This document shows positions 8,011 through 15,725 of a stretch of 51,790 bases of DNA, piece by piece. Below the pieces are notes generated by a model, which was given only the letters and a program-made list of their open reading frames with translations, made no database searches and was not told where the DNA came from. Position 1 is the first letter of the stretch. Each line of letters starts with the position of its first letter. Location of the stretch: contig NZ_WKCB01000038.1 in the NCBI RefSeq assembly GCF_021606685.1, forward strand, positions 1 through 51,790. Reading direction: 5' to 3'. The DNA comes from Pseudomonas syringae. GTDB taxonomy: Bacteria > Pseudomonadota > Gammaproteobacteria > Pseudomonadales > Pseudomonadaceae. The translations under genes and the position numbers were made by a program.

Positions 8011-8283
8011 AGCGCACAAACTCCAGGGTAAAACCTTGCTTACGCGGAATGCCGCCTGCCAGCAGCGCGCTTTGTTCTTCATCCACGCTGGTCATGCACC
8101 AGGTGCCCAGCACGTCGCCGTAACCGGTGGTCAGTGTAAGGGGCTGCAACTTGCCGCCCAGGGTTCTCAGGGTGTCCAGTTGCTTGATGCCGCCCCTGAA
8201 GCCCGGGAAGATGGCGCCCTTCAACGTCAGCTTTTCGTCACCCATACCGATAGCCTGTTGCGCCGGTCGACGCGTCAGCCGCT
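7985..8283 (-). pseudogene. P2-like tail protein U, C-terminal fragment
   Basis: The frame from RLTRRPAQQAIGMGDEKLTL through AIFPGFRGGIKQLDTLR to EFVRYGDDMQNV matches the C-terminal two thirds of gpU, the tail terminator. No start is present: on its upstream side the sequence becomes the sheath gene FI in another frame near base 8280. The deletion that joined them removed the end of FI, the tube gene FII, E, E', the tape measure T and the start of U. Confidence 0.82.
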
Positions 8284-8975
8284 CCTGAGATGCCGACAAA
8301 CTCCTTGTTCGACGGGGACGCCCAGAAGCCGTATTCGTTATCGGTCCACGCAAACAGGCCTGCCACCCAGGCCGATGCCGGCGCGTCCACGGTTTCGCTG
8401 AGAACGGTGTCCCAGGTCTGAACACCCGGATCGACCAGAAACACGCGCTTGCTGCCGAAGTTTTCAGCGTACGCAATGGCCGCCTCGTCGGTGGTATTCG
8501 GGCCGTCGACGATGGCCAAGCCGCGCAACTTGCCGGCGAGCGCGTCCATCGACGTAGCCACGGCCTGGGTCGCGCTATGACCCGGCGCAATCAACAAACG
8601 GGGCTGGGCATTAAACCGGCTCTTACCGTCCAACAGCGCCTGCATGCCGGTACGCTGGCCGTCTGCCAGTTCGCCACCGATGATGGCCGAGGTCTGCAAT
8701 GCTGGGGTGGCCAGCTTCTCGACACCGCACGCCACGATCACCGCCTTGGCGCGCATGTAGATCGCCTTGATGGATTTGGTGATTGCCGCGTCTTCGCCCC
8801 AGGCCGCCACCGCTTCGCTTTCGCGAGTAATCAGCAGCACCTGATTAGGCTTGGCCGTCGCCTTTGGCCCCGGGGTGAAGGTGTCGCACAGACCGATGAT
8901 CGAGGACGAGGGCAGCGAGATAATCCGCGCGCCGGTGTCCACATTGGTGACGGTCACACCGTGAAAGAAACTCAT
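8284..8975 (-). pseudogene. P2-like contractile tail sheath FI, C-terminally truncated
   Basis: The protein starts at the ATG at 8973-8975 (MSFFHGVTVTNVDTGAR) behind a GGAGA ribosome site, as expected for FI. About 230 residues of sheath sequence follow (SSIIGLCDTFTPGP, LLITRESEAVAAWG, NTTDEAAIAYAENFGSKRVFLVDPGV, FAWTDNEYGFWASPSNKEFVGISG). FI proteins normally have about 390 residues, so the C-terminal third, which makes inter-sheath contacts, is gone. The frame then runs 14 residues into gene U sequence and stops at 8238. The tail cannot be contractile. Confidence 0.85.
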
Positions 8976-8994
8976 AGGGCAATCTCCAGAAACG

Positions 8995-9018
8995 AAAAAG
9001 CCCCGCATAAGCGAGGCT
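8995..9018 (-). terminator. Rho-independent terminator upstream of FI
   Basis: On the minus strand AGCCTCGC-TTAT-GCGGGGCT is followed by TTTTT. One pair is G-U in the minus-strand RNA but would be a C-A mismatch in the other orientation, so it acts on the leftward transcript. Confidence 0.75.
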
Positions 9019-9031
9019 GTAGGTTGTAAGT

Positions 9032-9043
9032 GTTACGCGTAAC
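9032..9043. repeat. 12-bp palindrome, second copy
   Basis: GTTACGCGTAAC is identical to the core of the palindrome at 7766-7781. It lies between two terminators and 57 bases upstream of the FI start. Confidence 0.6.
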
Positions 9044-9054
9044 GAGAAGCGAAA

Positions 9055-9082
9055 AAGAAAACGCCCCGTCAGTACGGGGCGT
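9055..9082 (-). terminator. Rho-independent terminator after tail assembly gene G
   Basis: A 9-bp stem ACGCCCCGT/ACGGGGCGT (9061-9082) with a 4-base loop is followed on the minus strand by TTTCTTTTT. It overlaps the stop of G. In phage P2 the VWJIHG operon ends after G and a separate operon begins at FI, which fits this placement. Confidence 0.82.
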
Positions 9083-9543
9083 TATTCGGCTTGGTCTGCG
9101 ATCCAGGGCGGTGCTACTGGCCGACGCTCGCTCTCAGGGAAATACGGCGATTGCGGCCAGTCGCGTAGTGCCTGCATGTAGATAAGCAGCTCAGCGAATT
9201 GAACCTGAGAGAGTGTTGTATCGCCGCCGATTTCCTGCTGATCGCGGTGCCGCTCGCGCAACCACATAACCGCCGCCAGCTCACCGTTACGCCAAGAGCG
9301 CTCAGAGCCGGCGATGTCTTCCAGGCTCGGCGCTGGCAAATCAACCCATACCGGACGCCCTCCTTCCGAGCCCAGCGATTTACCGGGCGGGGGTACCTTC
9401 CAATATGTATTTACTTCTTCTTCTGACGCCTCCACAGCGTCTGCCGGCCAAGTTTCAGCACTGTAAGTACCGTCGGTTTTCCAGTCTTTCAGAATAAACG
9501 TATTTTTCGACGCGGAGAAAAACAGCTCTTTTATTTTTCTCAC
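9082..9543 (-). CDS. Phage tail fibre assembly chaperone (gpG-like)
   Basis: The 153-residue protein starts MRKIKELFFSASKNTFILKDWK and ends APPWIADQAE. The N-terminus resembles tail fibre assembly proteins, and the C-terminal half (AAVMWLRERHRDQQEIGGDTTLSQVQFAELLIYMQALRDWP) has the helical 'lR..rd..l' segment of phage tail assembly chaperones. Such proteins fold or trimerise the tail fibre encoded directly upstream. It follows the fibre gene H by one base and seems complete. Confidence 0.82.
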   Translation of the reverse strand: MRKIKELFFSASKNTFILKDWKTDGTYSAETWPADAVEASEEEVNTYWKVPPPGKSLGSEGGRPVWVDLPAPSLEDIAGSERSWRNGELAAVMWLRERHRDQQEIGGDTTLSQVQFAELLIYMQALRDWPQSPYFPESERRPVAPPWIADQAE

Positions 9544-9544
9544 A

Positions 9545-11155
9545 TCACCACCCTATCGCAAAGTATGAAAATTGTGCGGCCCCAGCCGCACTGCCGCGAC
9601 TCTGAAACTGGGTCTTACTTATTGGCTCTGCCGCCATAGCAGTCGCGCCGTTACTCACGCTTGAGTCGGAAATGAATACATGCAATGCGCCGTTTGGAAA
9701 CTCGACAGGGAAGTTGTGCGTAGTGATTGAGGTGCCGTTAACGGCAAACGTCCCAAACTGCACAATAAAGCCCCCCGGCAAATCGGGTAAGCGGAGAATA
9801 TCGTTTGCCTGAAACGTTCGTTTCGGAAACCACGCCGTTAGCATTGCCAAAACGCCAGCTGGATTAGCTGCAGCGTTTTTTAGCAGCCCTGCAATATGCT
9901 CAGTCAGAGTAGCGAAGCGGGCCGTACCCTGCTTAGTTTCAGTCGCCTGCGCGGCCAACAATTCCAGCGCCGCAATATCAATGTTTCCCTGATTGATTGG
10001 CGCATTCCATGCCTTTATGCAGTACATAACCGCTAAGTTTCGAGAGCGAGTTTCCGATGAGACTCTAGGAGTACCGTTAACACCATCATCAAGATAACCG
10101 GTTACACGCTGCTCGTATCGAGGCGTGTAGTTGTTTGCGGAGTTTTCAACAACTCGCCCATTGGGTGGCTCCGCCGGGGTGCCAGGCGCGCGCTGGGGGC
10201 GCTGAGATGAGCCGTTATCCGCAGTCCACCAACCAGAGTTGCGATCATGCCCCTGGAACGTGTCAAGCTGGTAGCTGCCTATCGCCCGCCCGGCATCAAC
10301 TCCGCGCCCATTGTCCCAGCCCCGCAGGAACTCACCGCGCGAATCAGGCAGACGGAAGTTTCCAGCGCCCTCATCGCCCTTGTTGAACGCCCCGCCCAGG
10401 AAGGTGGCAAGGTCTGGATAAGCGCTCACGCTCTTGACGCTACCGTCCAGCACCAGAAAGCCCGGCGCTACCTTGTTCACCGGAAAACCAATCATCGAGC
10501 CCACCGGCAACGCCGAGGCCTGGGCGATCATCGCCGTGATTTGGTCCTTGGTGTAAGTGTCAGTAATGCCGTATCCCGCCAGAGTGGTGGGGTTAGATCC
10601 AGACACGAAAATGCCCCGGTCATTAACCACGACCTTGGTATAAGTGCCAGCCGGCTTATTCTTCGGCAGAAGGCCGTTAACCGCCTCGTCGACATACTGA
10701 CGCGTCGCCAACACCACCGAAGGATCGATTTTCAATTGGATGTTCGAAGTGCCGTTGGTGATGATGTGCATCCGCACCACCTGATTGCGCCCCGAGCCCT
10801 GGGCCAGCACCGGTTTGTAACTCGGCGGCGCGTTGGCCACCGCAGAAAAAATACCGTCCTTGTCTTCCAGAGCCAGCTCACGCACCCACCAGCCGCCTAC
10901 GTCAGGCGGCAACACCACCTCGGCAATCAGCACATTGGCGTCAGTCGGAGACACCCGCAGCTGATTGATCTGCGCGCGATAAACCTGATTGACCAGCTTG
11001 GTCTGTGAAGGGCTGGGCACGGGATCGGCGCCGTTCGCGTCGCCGATCAACATGTAACGCGGCTCCCAGGGAATACCGAGGGCATCGCAGTTGGTCTTCT
11101 TGGCCGCACCCAACGTGGTGATCATGCCGCCAAAAATAGAATTCTTATCAACCAT
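9545..11155 (-). CDS. P2-like phage tail fibre protein (gpH)
   Basis: The start is the ATG at 11153-11155 (MVDKNSIFGGMITTLGAAKK), overlapping the upstream stop; 536 residues. Residues 1-165 are the conserved fibre N-terminus that attaches to the baseplate (VNQVYRAQINQLRVSPTDANVLIAEV, GGWWVRELALEDKDG). Around residues 215-330 lies a tail-collar domain (GSMIGFPVNKVAPGFLVLDG, FRLPDSRGEFLRGWDNGRG). The C-terminal 90 residues are a gp53-like receptor-binding tip with alternating small and aromatic residues (FIVQFGTFAVNGTSITTHNF). The gene looks intact inside an otherwise broken tail cluster. Only the tip would decide host range. Confidence 0.9.
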   Translation of the reverse strand: MVDKNSIFGGMITTLGAAKKTNCDALGIPWEPRYMLIGDANGADPVPSPSQTKLVNQVYRAQINQLRVSPTDANVLIAEVVLPPDVGGWWVRELALEDKDGIFSAVANAPPSYKPVLAQGSGRNQVVRMHIITNGTSNIQLKIDPSVVLATRQYVDEAVNGLLPKNKPAGTYTKVVVNDRGIFVSGSNPTTLAGYGITDTYTKDQITAMIAQASALPVGSMIGFPVNKVAPGFLVLDGSVKSVSAYPDLATFLGGAFNKGDEGAGNFRLPDSRGEFLRGWDNGRGVDAGRAIGSYQLDTFQGHDRNSGWWTADNGSSQRPQRAPGTPAEPPNGRVVENSANNYTPRYEQRVTGYLDDGVNGTPRVSSETRSRNLAVMYCIKAWNAPINQGNIDIAALELLAAQATETKQGTARFATLTEHIAGLLKNAAANPAGVLAMLTAWFPKRTFQANDILRLPDLPGGFIVQFGTFAVNGTSITTHNFPVEFPNGALHVFISDSSVSNGATAMAAEPISKTQFQSRGSAAGAAQFSYFAIGW

Positions 11156-11354
11156 GTGAGTACACATCCAGTTCGTCGAGGGTGTATTCGTTTACGCCCA
11201 TATGGCCTTGATCCACGTAACGGCGTATCTTGCTGCCGTACTCCGGACGCTGCCGGCGACTGCCAAGCGGAGTGCTCAAAATGTCAGCGATGCTCTGTCG
11301 CAAATGCGCAATGCCTGAAATGGGCTGGCCGGTGTGGCGGTCCATTCCGATCAT
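11148..11354 (-). pseudogene. P2-like baseplate protein W fused to a short downstream remnant
   Basis: The first 48 residues (MIGMDRHTGQPISG, LRQSIADILSTPLGS, RPEYGSKIRRYVD) match the N-terminus of baseplate wedge protein W, which is normally about 110-120 residues. The last 20 (QGHMGVNEYTLDELDVYSHG) do not continue W. Their stop overlaps the start of H exactly where the end of gene I would lie, so they are probably the tail of gene I. An apparently in-frame deletion would thus have removed most of W, all of J and nearly all of I. Confidence 0.72.
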
Positions 11355-11359
11355 CTAAA

Positions 11360-11566
11360 TCACTCCTGCAACAGTTCGAATTCCTCATGGGCCTTGAGGT
11401 ATTCCAGCGCCTCGGTATCCGTAGCCGGTACCGACACCTGCGCCTTGAACACCGCCAGAGGGCGGCCGCTATCAGGCAGGATCAGGGTGCGGGAGGTGTA
11501 GAGCTTGTCGCGGAACGTTGAGCCATGCTCGATACCGTCGACGGGTTTATCAGAAGTCTTGGCCAT
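11360..11566 (-). CDS. Small phage protein between V and W (68 aa)
   Basis: The frame starts at the ATG at 11564-11566 (MAKTSDKPVDGIEHGSTFRDKL) and ends YLKAHEEFELLQE, five bases before W. It contains RTLILPDSGRPLAVFKAQVSVPATDTEAL. I have no function for it. Its position between baseplate spike V and wedge W suggests a small baseplate-associated or assembly protein of P2-like Pseudomonas phages. A terminator just upstream separates it from V. Confidence 0.65.
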   Translation of the reverse strand: MAKTSDKPVDGIEHGSTFRDKLYTSRTLILPDSGRPLAVFKAQVSVPATDTEALEYLKAHEEFELLQE

Positions 11567-11583
11567 GGTTTCCCCCGGGCACA

Positions 11584-11606
11584 AAAAAACCCGCACGCGG
11601 CGGGCC
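11584..11606 (-). terminator. Rho-independent terminator after V
   Basis: On the minus strand CCCGC-CGCGT-GCGGG is followed by seven T residues. It lies directly downstream of the V remnant. Confidence 0.75.
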
Positions 11607-11621
11607 TGTTAAATTGAATGG

Positions 11622-11755
11622 CTAGTGTTTGTGGTTCGCGCTGTTACCGCCGGCGTCGAGGATCTTGCCGTCGCTGGTGATGTCTTTCACCGCATGCAAG
11701 GCGCCTTGGACGGATACGTCTTTAGTGACGGATAACAGGCGCTCGCCGCCCAGTC
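11622..11755 (-). pseudogene. P2-like baseplate spike V, C-terminal fragment
   Basis: The leftward frame reads LGGERLLSVTKDVSVQGAL, then HAVKDITSDGKILDAGGNSANHKH and a stop at 11622-11624. The repeating 'DVSVQG.LHA..DIT.DG.I.DAGGNS..H.H' pattern is the trimeric beta-helix and metal-binding apex of the P2 spike gpV. All upstream parts of V are missing. The sequence breaks at about 11755 and leads into the integrase region. Confidence 0.72.
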
Positions 11756-11860
11756 GTAGGCAGGGTTTATGCCCGACTAAAACTCGCTGGTGTCAGACCT
11801 TCTGCGGTCAATGCCGTGACTGAAACCTGGTCGCTCGACCTAGCGAACGTGAGCTAACTG

Positions 11861-12925
11861 ATGCGCCAGAAAAGCATAGCCAATCGCGACCTTCCGCCTC
11901 GAATGATACGGCGCACCCGCAAGCGCAAAAGCGGCGCCATCTGGTCGTCGTACTACTACAACGGCAGGGACGCCGACGGAAATCGAAAAGAAATACCGCT
12001 GGGCAATGATCTAGACGCGGCGAAGGTCGAGTGGGCTCGGCTGGAACGCCGCGAACCACCTAAGCCCAATCATTTATTGAGTGCGCTGTTCGATAGGTAC
12101 GAAAAAAAGATCATCCCGACCAAATCCATACGGACACAGTCCGACAACCGCAAGGAACTGAAACAGCTGCGGAAGGCATTTGAAAACGCGCCTCTCGACT
12201 CAGTCACCCCCCAAGTGGTTGCGCAGTATCGAGATGCCAGAACCGCTAAGGTTAGGGCCAACCGAGAGATCGCACTGCTATCACACATGTTCACACTCGC
12301 ACGCGAGTGGGGACTGACTAACAATGCTAACCCTTGCTTCGGCGTGCGCCGGAACAAGGAAAAACCGCGGGACTACTACGCCGGCGAAACCGTGTGGAAT
12401 GCAGTGTATGCAGAAGCCGTGCAGGAACTAAAAGATGCCATGGACCTTGCCTACCTGACCGGCCAGCGCCCTGCCGATGTGCTGAAGGTGGCAACTACCG
12501 ATCTGGCCAACGGCTTTGTAGGGGTTCGCCAGGGCAAGGGCGGCAAACTTCTGCGTATTCGCCTGGACGATGCCGGCGAACAATCAGCGCTTAGTCTATT
12601 CCTAGACAACCTGCTCGAGCGCAGATCGCTAAACGGGATAAAGACCTCAACGCTTATTACGAACGCGTCCGGCCTTCGGATGAGCCAGCAGATGCTACGC
12701 AACCGCTGGGATGAAGCCCGGGAGAAAGCAGCCATCAAGGCCGGTGCCGACGGCGATCCCGCCCTGGCTGTACTAATTCGCCAGTTTCAGTTCAAAGACA
12801 TCCGGCCCAAAGCCGCCAGCGAGATAGAACTTGCGCATGCAAGTCGGCTGCTCGGCCACTCCACTGAGGAAATGACAAAGAAGGTCTATCGGCGTGTCGG
12901 TGAGATCGTTAACCCCACGAAGTAA
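11861..12925 (+). CDS. Tyrosine-family site-specific integrase
   Basis: The 354-residue recombinase begins with a basic arm-binding N-terminus (MRQKSIANRDLPPRMIRRTRKRKSG). It then has a core-binding SAM-like domain and a C-terminal catalytic domain. Catalytic residues visible are Arg203 (LTGQRPADVLK), Lys229 (QGKGGKLL), Arg315 (FKDIRPKAAS), His333 (LLGHSTEEM) and Tyr343 (KVYRRVG). The usual first His of HxxR is Lys312. It is transcribed towards the tRNA-Cys gene 156 bases away, the normal layout for an integrase next to its attachment site. No clear ribosome site precedes the ATG. It is probably the integrase of the P2-like prophage or of a wider island. Confidence 0.92.
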   Translation: MRQKSIANRDLPPRMIRRTRKRKSGAIWSSYYYNGRDADGNRKEIPLGNDLDAAKVEWARLERREPPKPNHLLSALFDRYEKKIIPTKSIRTQSDNRKELKQLRKAFENAPLDSVTPQVVAQYRDARTAKVRANREIALLSHMFTLAREWGLTNNANPCFGVRRNKEKPRDYYAGETVWNAVYAEAVQELKDAMDLAYLTGQRPADVLKVATTDLANGFVGVRQGKGGKLLRIRLDDAGEQSALSLFLDNLLERRSLNGIKTSTLITNASGLRMSQQMLRNRWDEAREKAAIKAGADGDPALAVLIRQFQFKDIRPKAASEIELAHASRLLGHSTEEMTKKVYRRVGEIVNPTK

Positions 12926-12988
12926 CAGGCCAACCTCCACTCACCCGGCGCTGTTCTCCCCCCCTCATTGCGATCAAAAACACGTAGG

Positions 12989-13021
12989 GTTGCGGAACAC
13001 ATCCCAATAGTTGCGGAACAC
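12989..13021 (+). repeat. Tandem 12-bp repeats GTTGCGGAACAC, 21-bp spacing
   Basis: GTTGCGGAACAC occurs at 12989-13000 and 13010-13021, so the repeats are 21 bases apart, about two helical turns, and on one face of the DNA. They lie between the integrase and the tRNA attachment site, where arm-type integrase or excisionase sites are found. Confidence 0.65.
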
Positions 13022-13040
13022 TTCTCAAATCACAGGCAAT

Positions 13041-13075
13041 AAAAAACCCCGTAGATCATTGATCTACGGGGTTTT
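13041..13075 (-). terminator. Strong terminator downstream of tRNA-Cys
   Basis: A 16-bp near-symmetric stem (AAAACCCCGTAGATCA with its complement at 13060-13075) is followed on the minus strand by TTTTTT. It can stop transcription from the tRNA and possibly also from the integrase. Confidence 0.85.
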
Positions 13076-13080
13076 AAGAG

Positions 13081-13154
13081 TGGAGGCCGAGGTCGGAATC
13101 GAACCGGCGTAGGCGGATTTGCAATCCGCTGCATAACCATTTTGCTACTCGGCC
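13081..13154 (-). tRNA. tRNA-Cys (GCA)
   Basis: The 74-base gene on the minus strand begins GGCCGAG and ends CTCGGCC-T-CCA, giving a perfect 7-bp acceptor stem with encoded CCA. The anticodon loop GATTGCAAATC contains GCA. The T-arm is GCCGG-TTCGATT-CCGAC-like with a standard TTCGA loop. Its 3' end faces the integrase, making it the likely attachment site, and the tRNA is left intact. Confidence 0.96.
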
Positions 13155-13309
13155 TCAAACGATCAATGCCTTGACTGCTGACATTCACCGCGTAAAAACT
13201 TGACTGGGCTGTAGAACCCTGCCTCTACTCTAACTCATTGAATACATTGAAGTTTTTAATGCTTCGTTGCGTTCGATGGGCGCCATTATGTACTTATTTG
13301 CTTTTACCT

Positions 13310-13357
13310 GCAACCCCTTGATTTCAAAAATATTTCGCATTGGGATCAAGGGGTTGC
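13310..13357. repeat. 13-bp perfect inverted repeat downstream of pvdQ
   Basis: GCAACCCCTTGAT (13310-13322) and ATCAAGGGGTTGC (13345-13357) can form a 13-bp stem with a 22-base loop, ending 10 bases after the pvdQ stop. There is no T tract on either side, so it may be an mRNA 3' stabilising hairpin rather than a classical terminator. Confidence 0.6.
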
Positions 13358-13366
13358 GTGCTCGCC

Positions 13367-15655
13367 CTACTCCTTGATGCGTTGCTGCTGATACTGCGGG
13401 TCGGCTTCGATCTGGGATTGGGTGAACGGCAGCGGGCGCAGTTTTTTCTCGGAAAATGCCTGGGTCTGGTCCTTGGCGTATTTCGACGCGGGGTTGCTGG
13501 ACAGGGAGAATGCCAGCACGCCCAGGGCCTGGGGGCCTTTGTCATCGAAGGTGACGATTTGCAGGTAGCTGCTGCCGCTGACCACTTCGCGCTTGCCGTC
13601 GGCGCGCGGCACGGTTTGCATGGCGTTGTAGATGCCGAGTGCCTGCGGGCCGCCGTGGATCGGGGTTTGGCCGCTGACCTGGATATCCGCCCATCGGCTG
13701 TCTGCACCCAGGCCCAGTTTGGCGACGCTGGCAGTCGAGGCCAGCATGGCCTCACGCAAGGCCTTCGCCACCGGCTCGCGGTCGATGGCCAGGCCGCGCG
13801 GGGTGGTCAGCGGCTGCGCAGGGTCGAAGGCGACGCGCCAGGCATCGGGAATCTGCTGCAGGTGTTCGACCAGGTTGATGAAGTGCACCAGGCCCAGGCC
13901 GCTGTCGAGGTTGGCGTGCTGATCCCAGGTTTTCAGGCTGGTGCACAGCGGTTGCAGCGCGATGGCGTCGCCCCCCAGGCGCTTGGCGCAAAACTCAAGC
14001 AGGTCCGGCATGACTTGCCCCGCGAGGTACACCTCATTGTCCATGACCATATTTTGCAGGTCGGCGACGCTGATCGGCTGTTTCTCCAGGGATTGCAGGC
14101 GCTGTACGGCAAAGCGTGCGCGCGGGCCGAGGCCGATGTGGTCCTCGCTGATCACCGGCGAGAAGCCAGTCAACGGCGCCTTGGGATTGGCCATCCAGGC
14201 CGAGTCGTTGGCGTGTTGCACGTAGTCGGTGCGCTCCAGTTGCGGCAATTGGTCGGCGGCAAAGATGCCAGCCTGCGCCGCACGCGGGTCGACGTCCCAG
14301 GCGCAGGCGCTGTGGGCGCCATCGAGCATGATCATTTGCAGGCCCGCGCGCGGGTCGCTGCATTGCGCCAGTTTGGCCGCGCTGACGTTGGGCACCACCG
14401 ACAGGTTCATGTACAGGCTCTGGCCCTGGTCATCGGCGGCCAGGGTGTTGACCCACGGAATGCCTTGCAGGGTGTGCACCGAAGTTTGCAGTTCCTTGAG
14501 GCTGTTGGCGCGATTCATCGCGTACCACTGCTGCAACACGCGGTCGTTGCCCAGGTTGGCGTCGCGCAGGCTGAACGCGTATTGGCTGTCCCAATCCAGC
14601 TTGCCGGGCCACTGCACCACCGGGCCAAATTGCGAGCTATAGACCGCATGCTCCACCGCTTGAGTGGTGCCGTCAGCTTGTTTGACCTGGACGGTCACCG
14701 AGGTTTTGTCCATGGCAATGGATTTGCCGTCGAGCATATAGCGCGTGGAATCCTTGGGGTCCAGGGTCAGGCGGTACAGCGTGAAGTGCTTGGAGGTGTC
14801 CACCGTGTGGGTCCACGCCACATGCTGGTTGAACCCGATATTGATCACCGGCAGGCCCGGCAGCGCCGCGCCCATCACATCCAGCTGACCGGGGATGGTC
14901 AGGTGCATCTCATAAAACCGCATGCCGCCCACCCACGGGAAATGTGGATTGGCCAGCAACATGCCGCGACCATTGAATGAGCGATCACGCCCCACGGCCA
15001 CCGCGTTACTGCCACGGTCCAGGCTGAAGCGCTGTTGCTGCACGGCGGCCAGCGCAAAGGCGTTGGCGCTGGGCTGCAGGCCGGCGGTGGCCTGGGGTGG
15101 CTTGGCGCCTACCAGGGCTTCGGCGAATTGGCCGACGCCGCCTTCCACCAGCAGCCTACGGGTCAACTTGACCAGGTCTTGCGCCACCAGCGGCCTTACC
15201 CAGGCAGCCTGGCACTGGGCCGGTGCGCCCTGCTCTTTCAGATAACGGTTATAGCCGGCCACATAGCCTTCTATACGCTGCTGGATCTGCGGGCTTTGTG
15301 CCTTCCAGAATGCGGCCACAGCCTGCGGTGTATTCAGCCAGGTGAAGAACACGTCGCTGGCCAGGTTGTTGCGTTCTTCGAGGGTCGACTGGTCGGGGCC
15401 GAAAAACTTTGCACGCTCGCCATTCACCGTGACCACTTCATTGGCCAGCAGGCAGAGGTTGTCCTGTGCGTAGGCGTAGCCAATGCCAAACCCCAGGCCA
15501 CGCTCATCGGCGGCGCGAATATGCGGCACGCCGAAACTGGTCCGCCGGATATCCGCCGACGCCTGCGCTACCTGCTCCCGCGCCGATGCGGCCAGGCTCA
15601 ACCCCAGCAACAGCCCCGCCACGCATACCCTGGACAACCCGTTGGAAATAATCAC
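13367..15655 (-). CDS. pvdQ: PvdQ acylase (pyoverdine maturation / AHL acylase)
   Basis: The 762-residue Ntn-hydrolase has the same length as I recall for P. aeruginosa PvdQ and aligns along it. A Sec signal (MIISNGLSRVCVAGLLLGLSLAASA) leads to the alpha chain (DIRRTSFGVPHIRAADERGLG). The autocatalytic cut and nucleophile are at Ser216 in SLDRGSNAVAVG. Beta-chain landmarks include LLANPHFPWVGGMRFYEMHL, AWTHTVDTSKHFTLYRL and YVQHANDSAWMANP. PvdQ acts in the periplasm, removing the fatty acyl chain from the pyoverdine precursor; it can also cleave long-chain AHL signals. The start is GTG at 15653-15655 with GGAG upstream. The PvdS box at 15726-15749 shows iron-starvation control. No other pyoverdine genes are in the window. 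Confidence 0.94.
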   Translation of the reverse strand: MIISNGLSRVCVAGLLLGLSLAASAREQVAQASADIRRTSFGVPHIRAADERGLGFGIGYAYAQDNLCLLANEVVTVNGERAKFFGPDQSTLEERNNLASDVFFTWLNTPQAVAAFWKAQSPQIQQRIEGYVAGYNRYLKEQGAPAQCQAAWVRPLVAQDLVKLTRRLLVEGGVGQFAEALVGAKPPQATAGLQPSANAFALAAVQQQRFSLDRGSNAVAVGRDRSFNGRGMLLANPHFPWVGGMRFYEMHLTIPGQLDVMGAALPGLPVINIGFNQHVAWTHTVDTSKHFTLYRLTLDPKDSTRYMLDGKSIAMDKTSVTVQVKQADGTTQAVEHAVYSSQFGPVVQWPGKLDWDSQYAFSLRDANLGNDRVLQQWYAMNRANSLKELQTSVHTLQGIPWVNTLAADDQGQSLYMNLSVVPNVSAAKLAQCSDPRAGLQMIMLDGAHSACAWDVDPRAAQAGIFAADQLPQLERTDYVQHANDSAWMANPKAPLTGFSPVISEDHIGLGPRARFAVQRLQSLEKQPISVADLQNMVMDNEVYLAGQVMPDLLEFCAKRLGGDAIALQPLCTSLKTWDQHANLDSGLGLVHFINLVEHLQQIPDAWRVAFDPAQPLTTPRGLAIDREPVAKALREAMLASTASVAKLGLGADSRWADIQVSGQTPIHGGPQALGIYNAMQTVPRADGKREVVSGSSYLQIVTFDDKGPQALGVLAFSLSSNPASKYAKDQTQAFSEKKLRPLPFTQSQIEADPQYQQQRIKE

Positions 15656-15689
15656 GCAGACTCCACAGTCAAATTGAACACCTTTGCAG

Positions 15690-15716
15690 GGGGTAGCTAT
15701 TGCTTCGAGCTACCCC
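15690..15716 (-). promoter_or_regulatory. Hairpin at the 5' end of the pvdQ transcript
   Basis: GGGGTAGCT (15690-15698) pairs with AGCTACCCC (15708-15716) around a 9-base loop. It starts about 10 bases after the PvdS box, so it would form the very 5' end of the pvdQ mRNA, upstream of the ribosome site. Confidence 0.55.
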
Positions 15717-15725
15717 ACCGTAAAG

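Noticed and set aside
6843..11755. Functional R-type tailocin or contractile particle
   Set aside because: The sheath is truncated and the tube, tape measure and most of the baseplate are missing, so no particle can form.
13340..14980. 546-codon plus-strand frame opposite pvdQ
   Set aside because: Antisense of a conserved acylase with signal peptide and catalytic Ser; no independent evidence.
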